The position numbers were made by a program, and so were the translations under genes. A model generated the notes under the pieces. That model did no database searches. It was not told the origin of the DNA and saw only the letters and a program-made list of their open reading frames with translations. This document shows, piece after piece, positions 11,955 to 22,690 of a stretch of 64,000 bases of DNA. Position 1 is the first letter of the stretch, and every line of letters begins with the position of its first letter. This stretch comes from Myotis daubentonii (taxonomy: Eukaryota > Chordata > Mammalia > Chiroptera > Vespertilionidae): the NCBI RefSeq assembly GCF_963259705.1, contig NC_081844.1:103132671-103196670 (forward strand). The letters are read 5' to 3'.

Positions 11955-12240
11955 TTTTTTCCAGTGCGCTTTCTAAATTATTTTTCATTGTTGAGAGAAT
12001 TGCAGATGCCACCCCCCTTCTCCCCTTTGTCCCCCTCCACCTGGCTCCCACCACACCCCAGGCCTTCACCACACTAATGTCTGTGTCCAGGGGCTGTGCA
12101 TATATGCATGTAAGTTCTTTGGTTAATCTCTTCCCACCCCCTCCTTCCCTCTGAGATTCATCAGTCTGCTCCATGCTTCCGTGTCTCTGGACCTATTTTA
12201 TTTTTTATTTTTAAGCACATGATATGTCTGTTGAAAACAG
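11955..12240 (-). mobile_element. L1 3'-end fragment
   Basis: Reverse-complement phrases shared with the copies at 34.4 and 57.0 kb: 'tccaggggctgtgcatatatg', 'catgtaagttctttggttaa', 'ttccctctgagattcatcag', 'ctgctccatgcttccgtg'. Confidence 0.8.
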
Positions 12241-12392
12241 ACTTTCAAGATTGAGGGCGGGTTTGCTCCTTGTTTGAGAGAATGGCCTCATTTCTCTCCC
12301 TGAAGTGGCTCCTGCCTTTCCTTCCCCCATTAACACCAAATGAGTGTGTCCTGTTCTTTGCATTCATTGAGGCATTTAGTTTTTTTTATAGA

Positions 12393-12656
12393 CTAGAGGC
12401 CCAGCACGCGAAATCGCACGTGGTAGCCCACTGCTGCTCGCAGCCCTGCCCACCCGCCCACTGCTACTCACCAAGTTCACCGCCCCGTCCACCTGCCCGC
12501 CACCCCGCCACACTCACAGCACCACCTGCCTGTTGCCTTCCTTGCTACAATCGGAGCCTGTGGGCTGCGGGGGAGGGACCGAGAGGTGCTCAATGCACCT
12601 CATGTTGAATGGTTGTTTGGTTGTCATCACGGACACTGGCTTTCTATATATATAGA
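12393..12656 (-). mobile_element. Non-autonomous Helitron (HeliBat-like)
   Basis: Read on the minus strand it ends in the hairpin-CTAG 3' terminus (+ strand ctagaggcccagcacgcgaa) and begins near the + strand ctatatatatagat, a decayed version of the TCCTATATAATAAAAG start. GC-rich gene-free middle. Host bases are A at 12392 and T at 12657, as Helitrons require. Confidence 0.8.
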
Positions 12657-12659
12657 TAT

Positions 12660-13290
12660 AGATAGATTTTTAATTATCACACAGTACAATTGCCTTTATT
12701 GTGTGCAGTTCTATGAATCCTAACTCATATATGATTGTATAGCCACCACCACTTTCATTACACGGAACAGCCCCATCTCCTCAAAACACTCCCTGTGCTC
12801 CCTTATGTAGTCACACCCTCTCCCAGGCCCACTCCCCAGCAGTCGCTGATTCCTCCTCAGTCCTATCGTTTTGTCTTTTTGAGAATGTCCTATGAGTGGC
12901 ATCAGTGTGTAACCTTTTGAAACTGACTTGTTCAATCAGTATGGCGCCTTTGAGCTGTGCCCACGTTGTTGCCAGTACCTATAGTCAACCTTTTCATGCC
13001 TGCATAGTATTCCATCGTACAGGTTAGCCCAATCTGCTTGTTCATTCACTTGTTGCAGGGCATCTGGGCTGTCTCTGGTTTTCCATGATTATGAATCAAG
13101 CTGCTATACATTTTCACATGTAGTTTGGAAGGAATACAAGTTTTTGTTTCATTTAGAGTGAATACCTGGGGTTGGGATTGTCAGGTGATGTGGTCAGTGT
13201 AACATCATGGGAAACTGTTTTCCAGCACGACTGTACCATTTTCTATTCCCACCCCAAAGCATGAGGATTACTACCATGGTATTTGGATTA
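12660..13290 (-). mobile_element. Old L1 (L1M-type) 3' fragment
   Basis: Antisense phrases: 'tagccaccaccactttcatt', 'gagaatgtcctatgagtggc', 'atgcctgcatagtattccat', 'tctctggttttccatgatta', 'gaaactgttttccagcacga'. Confidence 0.85.
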
Positions 13291-13315
13291 GAGTTCATGT
13301 CTGTCAGAAGTATAT

Positions 13316-13508
13316 TCTAGCCCTGGAAGAGTAGGTCAGTTAGTTGGAGCATCATCCGAATACACCAGGGTTGCAGGTTCAATCCCTGCTCAGGGCACAT
13401 ACAAAAATCAACCAATGATTGCATAAATAAGTGGAACAACAAATCGATATTTCTTTTTCTCTCCCTTCCTTTCTCTCTCTCTCAAATCAATAAAATAATA
13501 ACAATATG
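13316..13508 (+). mobile_element. Ves SINE, second head type
   Basis: Head 'gtcagttagttggagcatca' with 'aggttcaatccctgctcagg', then aatcaaccaatgattgcat and CT tract with aaatcaataaaataataa. It belongs to the same type as the minus copies at 11.3 and 35.3 kb. Confidence 0.92.
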
Positions 13509-15849
13509 TTACAGCATAATACTCACTTTTGTCATGTGCCAATTCTGGTTAATTTCACAAGTCATTTATTTTTTAGTGCCCTAATGAGACAGTCCTTAAA
13601 TTTTTTTGTCAGTTAACTCTTTTTTTTTTTTTTTAAGAAGCATAAAATGTATTTGCCTGCTTTTCTCAATTCTGATTATGGTTTCATTTTGGTGCAGATT
13701 ACATGTGTTTTAATTAGAAAATCATAAATAATGGATGTGTCTTTCGATGGTTCGTGGAATCAGGGTGACTGCTCAGGGAGCTGATAGATGTGCAGGTAGA
13801 TTGGACAATCAGAATAAACCCAAATCGTGAAACCTCTTCTAACCTTCCACCTCCATTTTCACTTTATGAATCCAATATCTCATCCTCATTATGTGTCCAA
13901 GGAGTACCCCAGGCCGTGGGTCCTATGGCTGCTTCATAACCCAGAGTGGGAATTCCCTGTCCGAACCTTGTGAGGAAAGCAATATGGCACGAGTATTCCC
14001 CGTACAAGGTTGGGGACTCCAGTTCACCGTGTTCTGTTATCTAGAATTAAGCATAAAAGACGGTTGCTAAATACCACATTCAGCTGAAGACCCAAATGAA
14101 CCAAAATGGTACAGTTTCTCTCCACAGGTAATAATTAACATTTGCGCCAATTTCTCTGTGTCCCAGGGAGCATCCTGGTATGCTAACAAAAAGCCTTCTA
14201 CCCCAGGACATGCATGGATGTAGGCCCAACACAATAGTGAGCTAGCCTCGCAAGATAAAAGTGATGGGGAGAGCGTGGGGGGAAATGGTCACGTTTAGCT
14301 TCATGATATGCATAGATGAAAATTTTTCAGAGCAATATATCATAATGGCCCTTACAAAATTTTTATACATGGAGCTGAAACCTGAATGAAAACATATATG
14401 GAAAAGTCAAGCATTTTTATAGTTAACAAGGAGGGAAAAGATAGAGTGGAATTTTTATAGCTCAGCAAAGAGGTCAAGATAAGATATGACTCTTTCTTTA
14501 CCTTTGTAGAGGTCAGAGACTCTGTAGGCTCAAAAATCCATGGGACCCAGCAAAGATGTTCAATAATGAATTGTCCAAAGAATGAGCATGTGAACCGATG
14601 AAGACATGAGTGAAGGCATGAACCAACAAATGATGGGAAATTGTTTGCCACAGCAAACTGAGCTCATGTGTCCCTGGTTTTGTGTAAGCAATTTAATTGG
14701 AGAGAAGGCAAAAGAAATTGTGTGGGTAGAAGTGTCATGTCTTTGGATTTCTCCCAGAAAATAAGCGTTTATCAAGTGGCTACTTGCATGTGACATTGCC
14801 GGGCTCTGTACAAAGAGAGAGCCGTAGAATGAAAACTCTTTCCAGTTGTGTGCCATGTATAGTTTAGAGAGATGCGTGAAGATTTAATGGGATAAATATG
14901 GCCAACTGGAGTTTTTCAATATACAAAGTACCAGTGTTCACTCAAATGTTAGTCCTAGAGCAGAGCCACCATCAAATGCCTTATACTTGTCATCATAGCA
15001 TCAGAAAGCCCTTGAATTTCATCCGATCCCATCTATAAAGTCTTTCTCAAGGGGGAGGCACTCCATATATCTTGCTTTTGACTTGCAAGCTCTCTGCAGA
15101 ACTAGTTTTTTCTTTGCCACATCCAGTTGTTTTTTGTATCACCAACTATATACACATCACTGAACCAGGATTCACCCTGCTCAGATAAGTCAGGGGCCTG
15201 TCACAGAGATTCTTTAATACATCAGATTCACGATGGAAAGCAAACTACTTCAGGTGGCACAGAAGGCCACCAGAGATCCTGTTAGTCAGGTTTTGGAAAT
15301 GAAATGTGTCTATTCCCACGTGGGGTGTGTCAGAGGCCCCTGCCATCATTAGTTCTGCGGGGATTTCTGCTTAGATAGCATTTGTTGGCATGTTTTGGTT
15401 GCTGCAGGAAGATAAAAAAAAATGCCACCACTTGCATGAGATAGAGCTGTGTTTTGGCAAGGAAGCCACAACAATGATTTTTCCTTGAACGTTGGTCAAG
15501 TTTAAGCTTTTGAGATTTGTCTCAAATGATACCATGCAACAGCTCCTTTGGAAGACGTTCATTTCTGTAGAATTTGGACTTTCCTTTGACTCCTTTGTAG
15601 TTACTGTACTTCTCATTATGTAACTAATTCATTTGATAACCCATAATTGTGTTTGCTAAGTGTTCCAGGGGCCGAGAATTCGGTAGAGAATAAAACAGCA
15701 TCCTTGCCTTCAAAATGCTTACTTTCCAGAGCTAAGGGACAGTTTTTAACGATGTGATGATGTATGCTTTTGAGAAAAAGGAAGTATAGTAAGGAGAGTG
15801 AGACCGCTGAGGATGTCTAGGAAAAGGTGGCTTAAAAGGCGACATTTGA
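13509..15849. other. Long intronic stretch, no gene seen
   Basis: AT-rich sequence with a T run at 13619-13635. The 14380-14860 part could be an old retroelement internal region but I cannot assign it. No exon recognised. Confidence 0.4.
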
Positions 15850-16062
15850 CCCTGGTCAGCATGGCTCAGTGGTTGAGCATCGACCTATGAACCAGGAGGT
15901 CCCAGTTTGATTCTTGGTCAGGGCACATGCTTGGGTTGCGGGCTCAATTCCCAGTCTGGAGCATGCAGGAGGCAGCCGATCCACGATTCTCTCTCATCAT
16001 TGATGTTTCTATCTCTCTCTCCTTCTCCCTTCCTTTCTGAAATCAATTTTAAAAAAATATTT
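15850..16062 (+). mobile_element. Ves SINE
   Basis: Head ccctggtcagcatggctcag, gaaccaggaggtcccagttt, cagccgatccacgattctct, tail. Target duplication aaaggcgacatttga / aaaggtgacatttga at 15835-15849 and 16063-16077. Confidence 0.95.
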
Positions 16063-16329
16063 AAAGGTGACATTTGAGCTGAGTCCTGCACATGTTGAAG
16101 GCATGAGCCACTCAGTTATTTGTGTCCCCAGGCCAAGGGCATGGCGAGTGCAAAGGTCCTGAGACAAAAACCTGCTTGGCTCAGTCCCAGATCCAGCAAA
16201 GGCAAGTGAGGATCTGGGCCTTTCATATTTATTTCAATTTTTTTGCTGAGAACTGGGCTTGAACCTGAATGAAAGAGACAAACCTAGGCTGATATTCTGG
16301 CCAAACCTATCCGCATCCCAGATTTCAAC

Positions 16330-16465
16330 TGTCTTTGTTGTTGCTTTTCCCTCTGCCTGAACCCTTGTTCCCCCAGACACTGGAATGGTTCTCTCTGTAT
16401 TTCCTTCAGGTCTCTGATCAAATACGGTCTTATTGAGAAGCCTTCCCAGACCACACTATTAAAGT
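16330..16465 (+). mobile_element. L2 LINE remnant
   Basis: Sense L2 phrases: 'cctctgcctgaacccttg', 'tttccttcaggtctctgatc', 'gaagccttcccagaccacac'. Confidence 0.85.
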
Positions 16466-17411
16466 GTCAGATAAACAGTGTTAGGGATAGAAATTATTTT
16501 CTCTGCTAAATCTGATTATTTCACGAGAGAGATGACTCACTTTCTCTGTTATGGGATTAAGAGTGATCCCATTGGAGATGATAAATACCAGAAAATTTCA
16601 GGAACCCAAGAAGCCCTGAGAAACAAATTGCTAATTCATGACTTAAACCATCGAAATGTGATGAATAACTCAGGACCTCGGTGAGTTGTTGAGTGGTGAA
16701 GTGCAAGGATAGAGCAACCTGCAGTGTTCATGGGCGAGTGTGAGTAAAAGAAACTTAAAAGCCTTTACTACCATAGGCTGTTCATGCAAAATGGGGGCTG
16801 ATGTTAAACTGGAATACCGGGATTCGGCAAAACCTGGGCCTTCTGCAGGCTGGTTTTCCGAGGGAATAAGAAAATGTATACGAGGTAAAAAAATAATAAT
16901 AATAATAATAATAATAAAAGCTACTGCGAGGCCCTTCAAATTGCCCACCATAGAATGGTTTCATTTCAGTTGCAAAAAAAGGTAAAAATAAGGAGCACTG
17001 ATTATCTTTATGTTCTGCAAGACCTCGAGCTCCTATAACTCATTAGTAGGACAAAGGAGCCCTTATTCTTAATGATGCTATTTACCTTTAACATATCTGG
17101 CAACAGGAAGTTTTCCAAGTCATTAAATTAATAATCTCTGAATCACAGGGTCTTTTTTATTCCTCTCTTCACACCCGCAAGAGAGAATTCGCTTATTTAG
17201 GCAAAAATAAATGACATTTCCCAAGTACTTTCTATTTGAAATGCATTTTCTAAGCACTTTCACTTTAAGTACACTATCTCATTGAACTTTCTTTACCAAG
17301 TAGGAATGGTTATTAACAACTTGTGGATGGCAGGGGCAGGGGGGTTGGAGGGGGGGCGGGATTTTCTCATCTTTCCCTGCTTAGCACTGGGTACCCCTGC
17401 GTTCATGCTAC
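16466..17411. other. Intronic sequence with (AAT)n
   Basis: No gene. Holds an (AAT)n run and, at about 17240-17320, a possible MIR remnant. Confidence 0.45.
16886..16918. repeat. (AAT)n microsatellite
   Basis: Roughly ten AAT units after an A run. Confidence 0.95.
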
Positions 17412-17426
17412 AGAATAAGAAGGGCC

Positions 17427-17650
17427 GCCCTAACCAGTTTGGCTCAGGGGATAGAGCGTCGGCCTGTGGACTGAAAGGTCCTAGGTTTGATTCTGGTCAA
17501 GGGCATGTACCTTGGTTGTGGGCACATCCCAGTAGGGGGTGTGCAGGAGGCAGCTGGTCGATGTTTCTCTCTGGTCGATGTTTCTAACTCCCTATCCCTC
17601 TCTCTTCCTCTCTGTAAAAAATCAATAAAATATTTTTTTAAAAAAAAAAA
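17427..17650 (+). mobile_element. Ves SINE, young-looking 'CCCTAACCAGTTTGGC' type
   Basis: Head ccctaaccagtttggctcag, cggcctgtggactgaaaggt, box B ggtttgattctggtcaaggg, tail with aaaaatcaataaaatat and A run. Target duplication agaataagaagggcc / agaataagaagagcc at 17412-17426 and 17651-17665. The region 'ggtcgatgtttctct' is duplicated in the body. Confidence 0.96.
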
Positions 17651-17743
17651 AGAATAAGAAGAGCCAGGAGCAATGTAGTCCTGGGCAGACTTCTTGAGGA
17701 AGCTCTCAGATATTTGTTTCCTTGGGAAATTACCTGACTACAC

Positions 17744-17811
17744 GTATGCATGCATGTGTGCATGTGTGCATGTATGTGCACATGCTTGTGTGTGTGTGTG
17801 TGTGTGTGTGT
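17744..17811. repeat. (TGCA/TG)n microsatellite
   Basis: Alternating purine-pyrimidine run ending in about 13 TG units (17786-17811), a possible Z-DNA former. Confidence 0.93.
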
Positions 17812-18299
17812 TTTGAAGGCAGAAAGGGTCTCCTAAGAATATCCCTAGGACCCCCAATACATCCCATCACCTCAGCAGCCACCAGCCATGAAAGCAGATG
17901 CAGCTTGAGGTCTGACATTCAGCTGACTTCTGTTTATCGAGTGTGGAGAAACTTTTGTTCCCTCGCACTATAAGGCACGGACCATGAGAGATTTGGGGAA
18001 AAGGTCACCCAGATAGTAAGTAATTCTGCTGAGCTTTGAAGTGAAAATGCCCAGGAACCTCTATTCTGCACTTGCCCTTTGACGGGTGTGCGCGGGACTA
18101 ACAAACACTGGACAGCAGCGCTGGTGCCCGGCTCCTGCTCGTCAGAGTCTCATCTGGAATCAAAATCATATTTTATCTTTGTTCCATCGTCTCCCTGTGT
18201 TCAGGGAAAAGCACTGTGACCATCTCATAGACAGAAAGAAAAATTATGAGATACACCCCACGGGAAACCTGAAGAGCTAAAGAATGCCATCTTGATGGA
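17812..18299. other. Intronic sequence, nothing recognised
   Basis: No repeat family or exon found. Confidence 0.45.
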
Positions 18300-18900
18300 A
18301 GAAAATCCCTCTTCAAGTTTTATTTAAAAGAAAGAAATATATATAGTATGGTCTTCAAAAAACACATTACTTTTCATGGGAAGGGAAATATCCAAATTTT
18401 GCCCAGCCGATTTTACAGTGAGACCTTCAAAAGCTATGCGATGAGCCAGAATGAGGGGAGTTTAAATTTTTGATGCAATTCTCTGCTCGGGCAAGTGATA
18501 ATGCAGCTCAAATAACAGAGAGTATTTTCTGCGACAGCGTAACAATCAACATAATGCCTGGGCGTATTAATAATTTCACTCCTAAACTTCTCGATAGGGA
18601 GAGCATGGGCCTTAATAGCACTGGCGAGATCCTTGGGGCAATTGAAAAACCCAAAATCATTACTTTCCGCTGATAGGCTTGCCTCTCCCCGAGGATGCCG
18701 CGATACCAGGGGTAATGCAGATTTATTGAAATGCGCCGGTAGGCGCTGCTCAGATGAGCTCTGCAATGAAATCTCTTTAGAAGGGCTCCTCTCACATATT
18801 TCAAGTGGTCTTTTTTCGGCTTTGTCATTTGGAAAGGAGCTAAATGGAGTTGACATTGATCTCGAGTGATACTTTCCTGATGATTTCAGAAAGCAAGAGT
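18300..18900. other. Best candidate conserved non-coding element in the window
   Basis: No repeat signature. CpGs are kept (gcgacagcg, tgggcgtattaat, tgccgcgatacc, atgcgccggtaggcgc) within otherwise AT-rich sequence, and homeodomain-like tattaataattt, gcaattgaaa and cttaatag cores are frequent. The minus strand is open for 196 codons (18434-19024), the longest frame in the window, but its product matches nothing I know. I favour a constrained regulatory element over a gene; alignment to other mammals would decide. Confidence 0.5.
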
Positions 18901-19394
18901 GTAAGGAGTACGGGAGAATGATGTGGTACCTATGATTAAAATCCCTTTTGACCTCTCCTATGTGAGAACTTGCCCTATTTGGGCAGAATGGTCCCAAACC
19001 TGCAATCACTGGTTCTACACCCAATTCAAGAGTTCCCTCCTCCCTCCCCCTCCTCTCGTGTGGGGCTCCCTCTCCGCTGGGATTACAGCCATGCCTGAGG
19101 CATCAGCACAAGTTCCAGGATCCCTGTGGGACCCTGGAGTGTGCAACAGGCGCTCAGATGGCCATTAATCACCTAACAATCTCCGTCTGAAATATATCCA
19201 CAGCAGCAGGGTCCCAGCCACAGCTCCTCTGAAGGACCGGCTTCAGGTTGCCGGGGAAAGATGTTTGGGCGTGGTCTGAACTCTGAAGTGTTCCCCATCT
19301 GAGATCTAGCTGTGCTTCCAGCGGGGCTCACAGCAGACATCTTGGTTATAAAAAAAAAAAAAAATAGAGGGAATCACCATGTATGTGTAATGTC
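18901..19394. other. Intronic sequence, nothing recognised
   Basis: Includes an A run at 19352-19365. No gene. Confidence 0.45.
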
Positions 19395-19411
19395 AAGAAT
19401 AGGCAAATCCA

Positions 19412-19590
19412 CTGCAGACTGAAGGGCCCCGGGTTTGATTCCAGTCAAAGGCACATGCCCGGGTTGTGGGCTTGATCCCCAGTGTGGGGGGTGCAGGAGG
19501 CAGCTGATCAATGATTCTCTCTCTCATTGATGTTTCTATCTTTCTCTCCCTTTCCCTTCCTCTCTGAAACCAATAAAAATATATTTTTAA
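19412..19590 (+). mobile_element. 5'-truncated Ves SINE
   Basis: Begins inside the tRNA head at ctgcagactgaagggccc, then box B, cagctgatcaatgattctct, CT tract, accaataaaaatatattt. A perfect 17-bp duplication aagaataggcaaatcca lies at 19395-19411 and 19591-19607, so the truncation happened at insertion. Confidence 0.95.
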
Positions 19591-19624
19591 AAGAATAGGC
19601 AAATCCATAGAAACAAAAAGGAGA

Positions 19625-19848
19625 TTACTGTGTGCCAGGAGTTTGGGGAAGGCGGGACTGGAGAGGATGTTAATGGGTAAGGAGTTTCCTTGAGGGGTGA
19701 TGAAATGTTCTCAAATTGGGTAGTGGTGATGGTTGCACATCTTGGTGAATATACAAAAAAACAAACAAAAAAACCACACTAAAATGTGTACTTTAAAAAG
19801 CTGAATTTTATTACATATCAGTAAAGCTATTATAAAAAGGAAAAAAAA
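19625..19848 (+). mobile_element. Old L1 3' end
   Basis: Phrases 'gatgaaatgttctcaaattg', 'gtggtgatggttgcacatct' and 'aaatgtgtactttaaaaag' are typical of the ancient L1M 3' UTR. Confidence 0.85.
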
Positions 19849-20097
19849 AGAATAGGTGATCAGGCAGAACCAGGGAAAACAGACAGATAAAAACAGAAGG
19901 GATGAGAGTCGCGTTCCCTGTGTCCAGCTGTCTCCCTGTTAACCCTCAAAGGGGGTTAAACTGAATTAAGCTGAAGGAAGACCCATCAGATTTCAGCGAA
20001 CAACTGGAATGCTCAAAGAACAGAGGCAGAGACCTGCTCTGGCCCTCCTCCCCGGAGGCCCTCCAAAAGTAACCCCCAGGAGTGTAAGTTCTTCACT

Positions 20098-20300
20098 CAC
20101 CTGTTTGATCATTCATTCAGTCAGTCATTCATCTACTCATTCATTCCTTCATCCACTGGGTACTAGTTCTGTGCCAGGCACTGCAGCCTTGCACTGGGGA
20201 TAGGAAAACAAGAGTGGCAGGCTCCTGGCACTGGGTGAGTCACAATGTAGCAGGAAAACAGGAAAGCCCAAAAAGAATATGAAACCATGTGCCAAGGGTT
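20098..20300 (-). mobile_element. L2 LINE 3' remnant
   Basis: Reverse tail of cattcattca units followed by 'gtactagttctgtgccaggc' and 'actgcagccttgcactgggg'. Confidence 0.7.
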
Positions 20301-20369
20301 ATACAACAGAGATGTGCCCAGTGTGCCCTTGAGAGGGGCACAGGTGTATCACAGTTAAACACAAAATTC

Positions 20370-20512
20370 AAGGAAGGAAACATTATTTAACCTTCCTGCA
20401 CCTCAATTTCCTCGTCTTTAAAATGGAGAATAATATTTACTTGGAAGGTTATTATACGTTTTAAATGAGGTGAGATATGGCGAGTGCTTAACACAGCTGG
20501 TGCTTATTCAGT
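20370..20512 (+). mobile_element. MIR SINE
   Basis: 'atttaaccttcctgcacctc', 'aatttcctcgtctttaaaat' and 'gagtgcttaacacagctggt' follow the MIR order. Confidence 0.83.
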
Positions 20513-20519
20513 GAGGGCT

Positions 20520-21023
20520 GCTTTGAGATGATCGAAGATGTCCCTCCAAACCCTGGTGTTTTACGAATGCAGGTGGAGCCGACCACATCTTGGTTTCTAG
20601 GCCTGCAAATGATCACGCCCTACAACTGCAGGCCTTGCAGCGTGGATCTGTGTCCTTGAGAAAGCGCTTGGAAGGTTTTCCTCTGAGGTCATATATTTTG
20701 TGGAAGCAAGAGAACAACAAATCATTGCTTATGAGTGAGCACAGCCATTTCCTCCTCTGGCGCTCTGTGCTGGCTGAGAGGGGCCTTTCCATCCAGGAAA
20801 GCCCCCTGCTCCAGAACTGTGCAGGCGGGCCGAGGATACGCTGGCCAGGGCTGTGGCCTCGGGCCCGAAGATGAGAAAGGAGACATGTCTTGGCCCCTTC
20901 TTCTCCTCCCTTCTGAGCCATGGGGAAAGGCTTCAGCTTGTGACAATAGTGGCCAGATCTCACAAACACTGCAGACCAGCCAACGGCCCTGCAAAGCCAG
21001 CAATACCATATGTTGGTCAGTAA
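20520..21023. other. Intronic sequence, no gene supported
   Basis: Overlapping frames of up to 193 codons run across this stretch and into the Helitron; composition looks random. Confidence 0.45.
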
Positions 21024-21243
21024 TCCTATATAATAAAAGGCCAGGGACCATAAGCATAACAACTGGAATGACCGCTCAAACAGTCGCCATGAGGTGCATT
21101 GACCACCTCTCAGTCTGCCCCCCCAACCCTGGCCCTCCAGCAGTGGCGGGCAGGGCGGCTCATGGCAGCGAGCAGGCGGGGCAACAAGCAGCAACAGGGG
21201 GCGGCGAGCTATGGGCGCACAATTTCGTGCACTGGGCCTCTAA
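21024..21243 (+). mobile_element. Non-autonomous Helitron (HeliBat-like)
   Basis: Starts TCCTATATAATAAAAGGCC and ends with the cacaatttcgtgcactgggc hairpin then cctctaa (CTAG terminus with G to A). Host A at 21023 and T at 21244. 220 bp, no RepHel coding capacity. Confidence 0.92.
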
Positions 21244-21884
21244 TAAAAAAATAAAAGCCCATTTCTTAGGAGATAAATCATTCCTTAGCTATCAAGACAG
21301 GGAATAAGGAAGCAAGCTGAATCTCCAAAGTGCCCAGTACTTAAGAGACTAATCAAGAAATCTCTTTCCATCCCTTTGCAAACACAGGAGAAGGCTGGAT
21401 CTGGACCCACCTCTCCATTCCCTGGTTTTTGGCAAAGTACCTTTTGCCAGAGCAGGGAGGACAGCTGGGACTGAGCTGGAACCCCGTGTGCCCTTGTGTC
21501 TGCCTCTGGCAAACCTAACTGCTACCCATCCCTCTGCGAGCCAGCGCTGCCGCTCAGCTCGGAGCCGGAAGTTTAAGGAGGGCCTTGGGGGAAGGCGCAG
21601 GAGAGGGACCACACTGCAGTGTGGTGTTTCTGGCCTATTTCTCCCAACTCAGGCAGCACTGGGAGGTGCAGAGATTGGAGCCAGGCAGTTCCCTCCAAAT
21701 TCTTGCAAGATTTGGTTCTGCCATTTAAGCAAATGTGCAAAGAAGTGGATTGAGACAGTTGTCCTCTGTATTTGCAAGGGCACGGATGCACCAGGGCAGG
21801 GTCTGGTTCTTTGCCTGTGTGAGTGCATCCTGTGGTCTGGTGCTCCTTTGCATCTGGCAGAGTGGGGAAGAGACCTCGGGGTCG
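21244..21884. other. Intronic sequence, no gene seen
   Basis: No exon or nameable repeat. Confidence 0.45.
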
Positions 21885-22080
21885 AATAGCAGCTCTACCT
21901 CTTACCAAGCCACGTGACCTTTGGTGCCTTACTTGACCTCCTGGAACCTCACCTGCTGGATCTGTGAAATGGGGATGATAGTAGAACCTGCCCCACAGGA
22001 GTGCATGGGAGTACATTGAAATAATTGATGTACAGCACTTAGCCCAGGATCAGGCACACAGGGAGAGCTTAACTCATAGC
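21885..22080 (+). mobile_element. MIR SINE
   Basis: 'agcagctctacctcttacca', 'ctggatctgtgaaatgggga', 'cagcacttagcccaggatca'. Confidence 0.85.
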
Positions 22081-22439
22081 AGCTGTTTCCAATAGGAGTG
22101 TTGTGTAGTGATGAACATCGATTGCTTTGCTTATGGGAATGAAGCAGTTCTGAATCCCAAGTTTCGTTCCCACAGGCTCTTCCAGAGACGCTCTTGAGAA
22201 TGCCTGTCTTAATGCCTGGGCCGTGTCACTTAGCCACTGTGCCCTTCTGCAGACAATCTGAAGGTGGGGATGGGGTCTGAAGTTGGCAATTTTGCCTCCA
22301 TATGTTGATTTGATCTCACCCTACAAAAAGCTGCCACTCAAAGAGCTGGGGAAACGGGAGTGCCCCAGGAGGTACGCAGCATTTGCCCCAGAGCCGTAGT
22401 TGTTGTTGCTGTAATTACTATGATTCGTGTTATTAATTA

Positions 22440-22690
22440 TAACACAATAACATATGATAACATTTATTAATAGCTTGCCGTGTGCCAAGAATTGTGCAAG
22501 CTTCTAATAGATAGTCTCATTTGATTCTCCCAACAGCCAAATGAGAGAAGTACAGTTATTATACCCATTTTCCAGATGCAGAACCTGGCTCAGAAAAAAA
22601 AAAAATACGGAGCTTTCCAGAGGTCACCCAGGTAGTAGGTGGCCAAGCCCAGGTTCAAAGCCGACCACCAGCTTGGCTATCTGCAGCAGA
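22440..22690 (-). mobile_element. MIR SINE
   Basis: Reverse phrases 'cattttccagatgcagaacc', 'gaggtcacccaggtagtagg', 'gcccaggttcaaagccgacc'. Confidence 0.83.

Noticed and set aside
14380..14860. Endogenous retrovirus internal fragment
   Set aside because: No LTR, primer site or gag/pol motif could be supported.
18434..19024. 196-codon minus-strand open frame as a gene
   Set aside because: No known domain, no splice or promoter support, composition looks random; the block is better explained as non-coding constraint.
20613..21307. Overlapping frames of about 190 codons on both strands
   Set aside because: They run from intron into a Helitron and overlap each other, so they are chance frames in GC-rich sequence.
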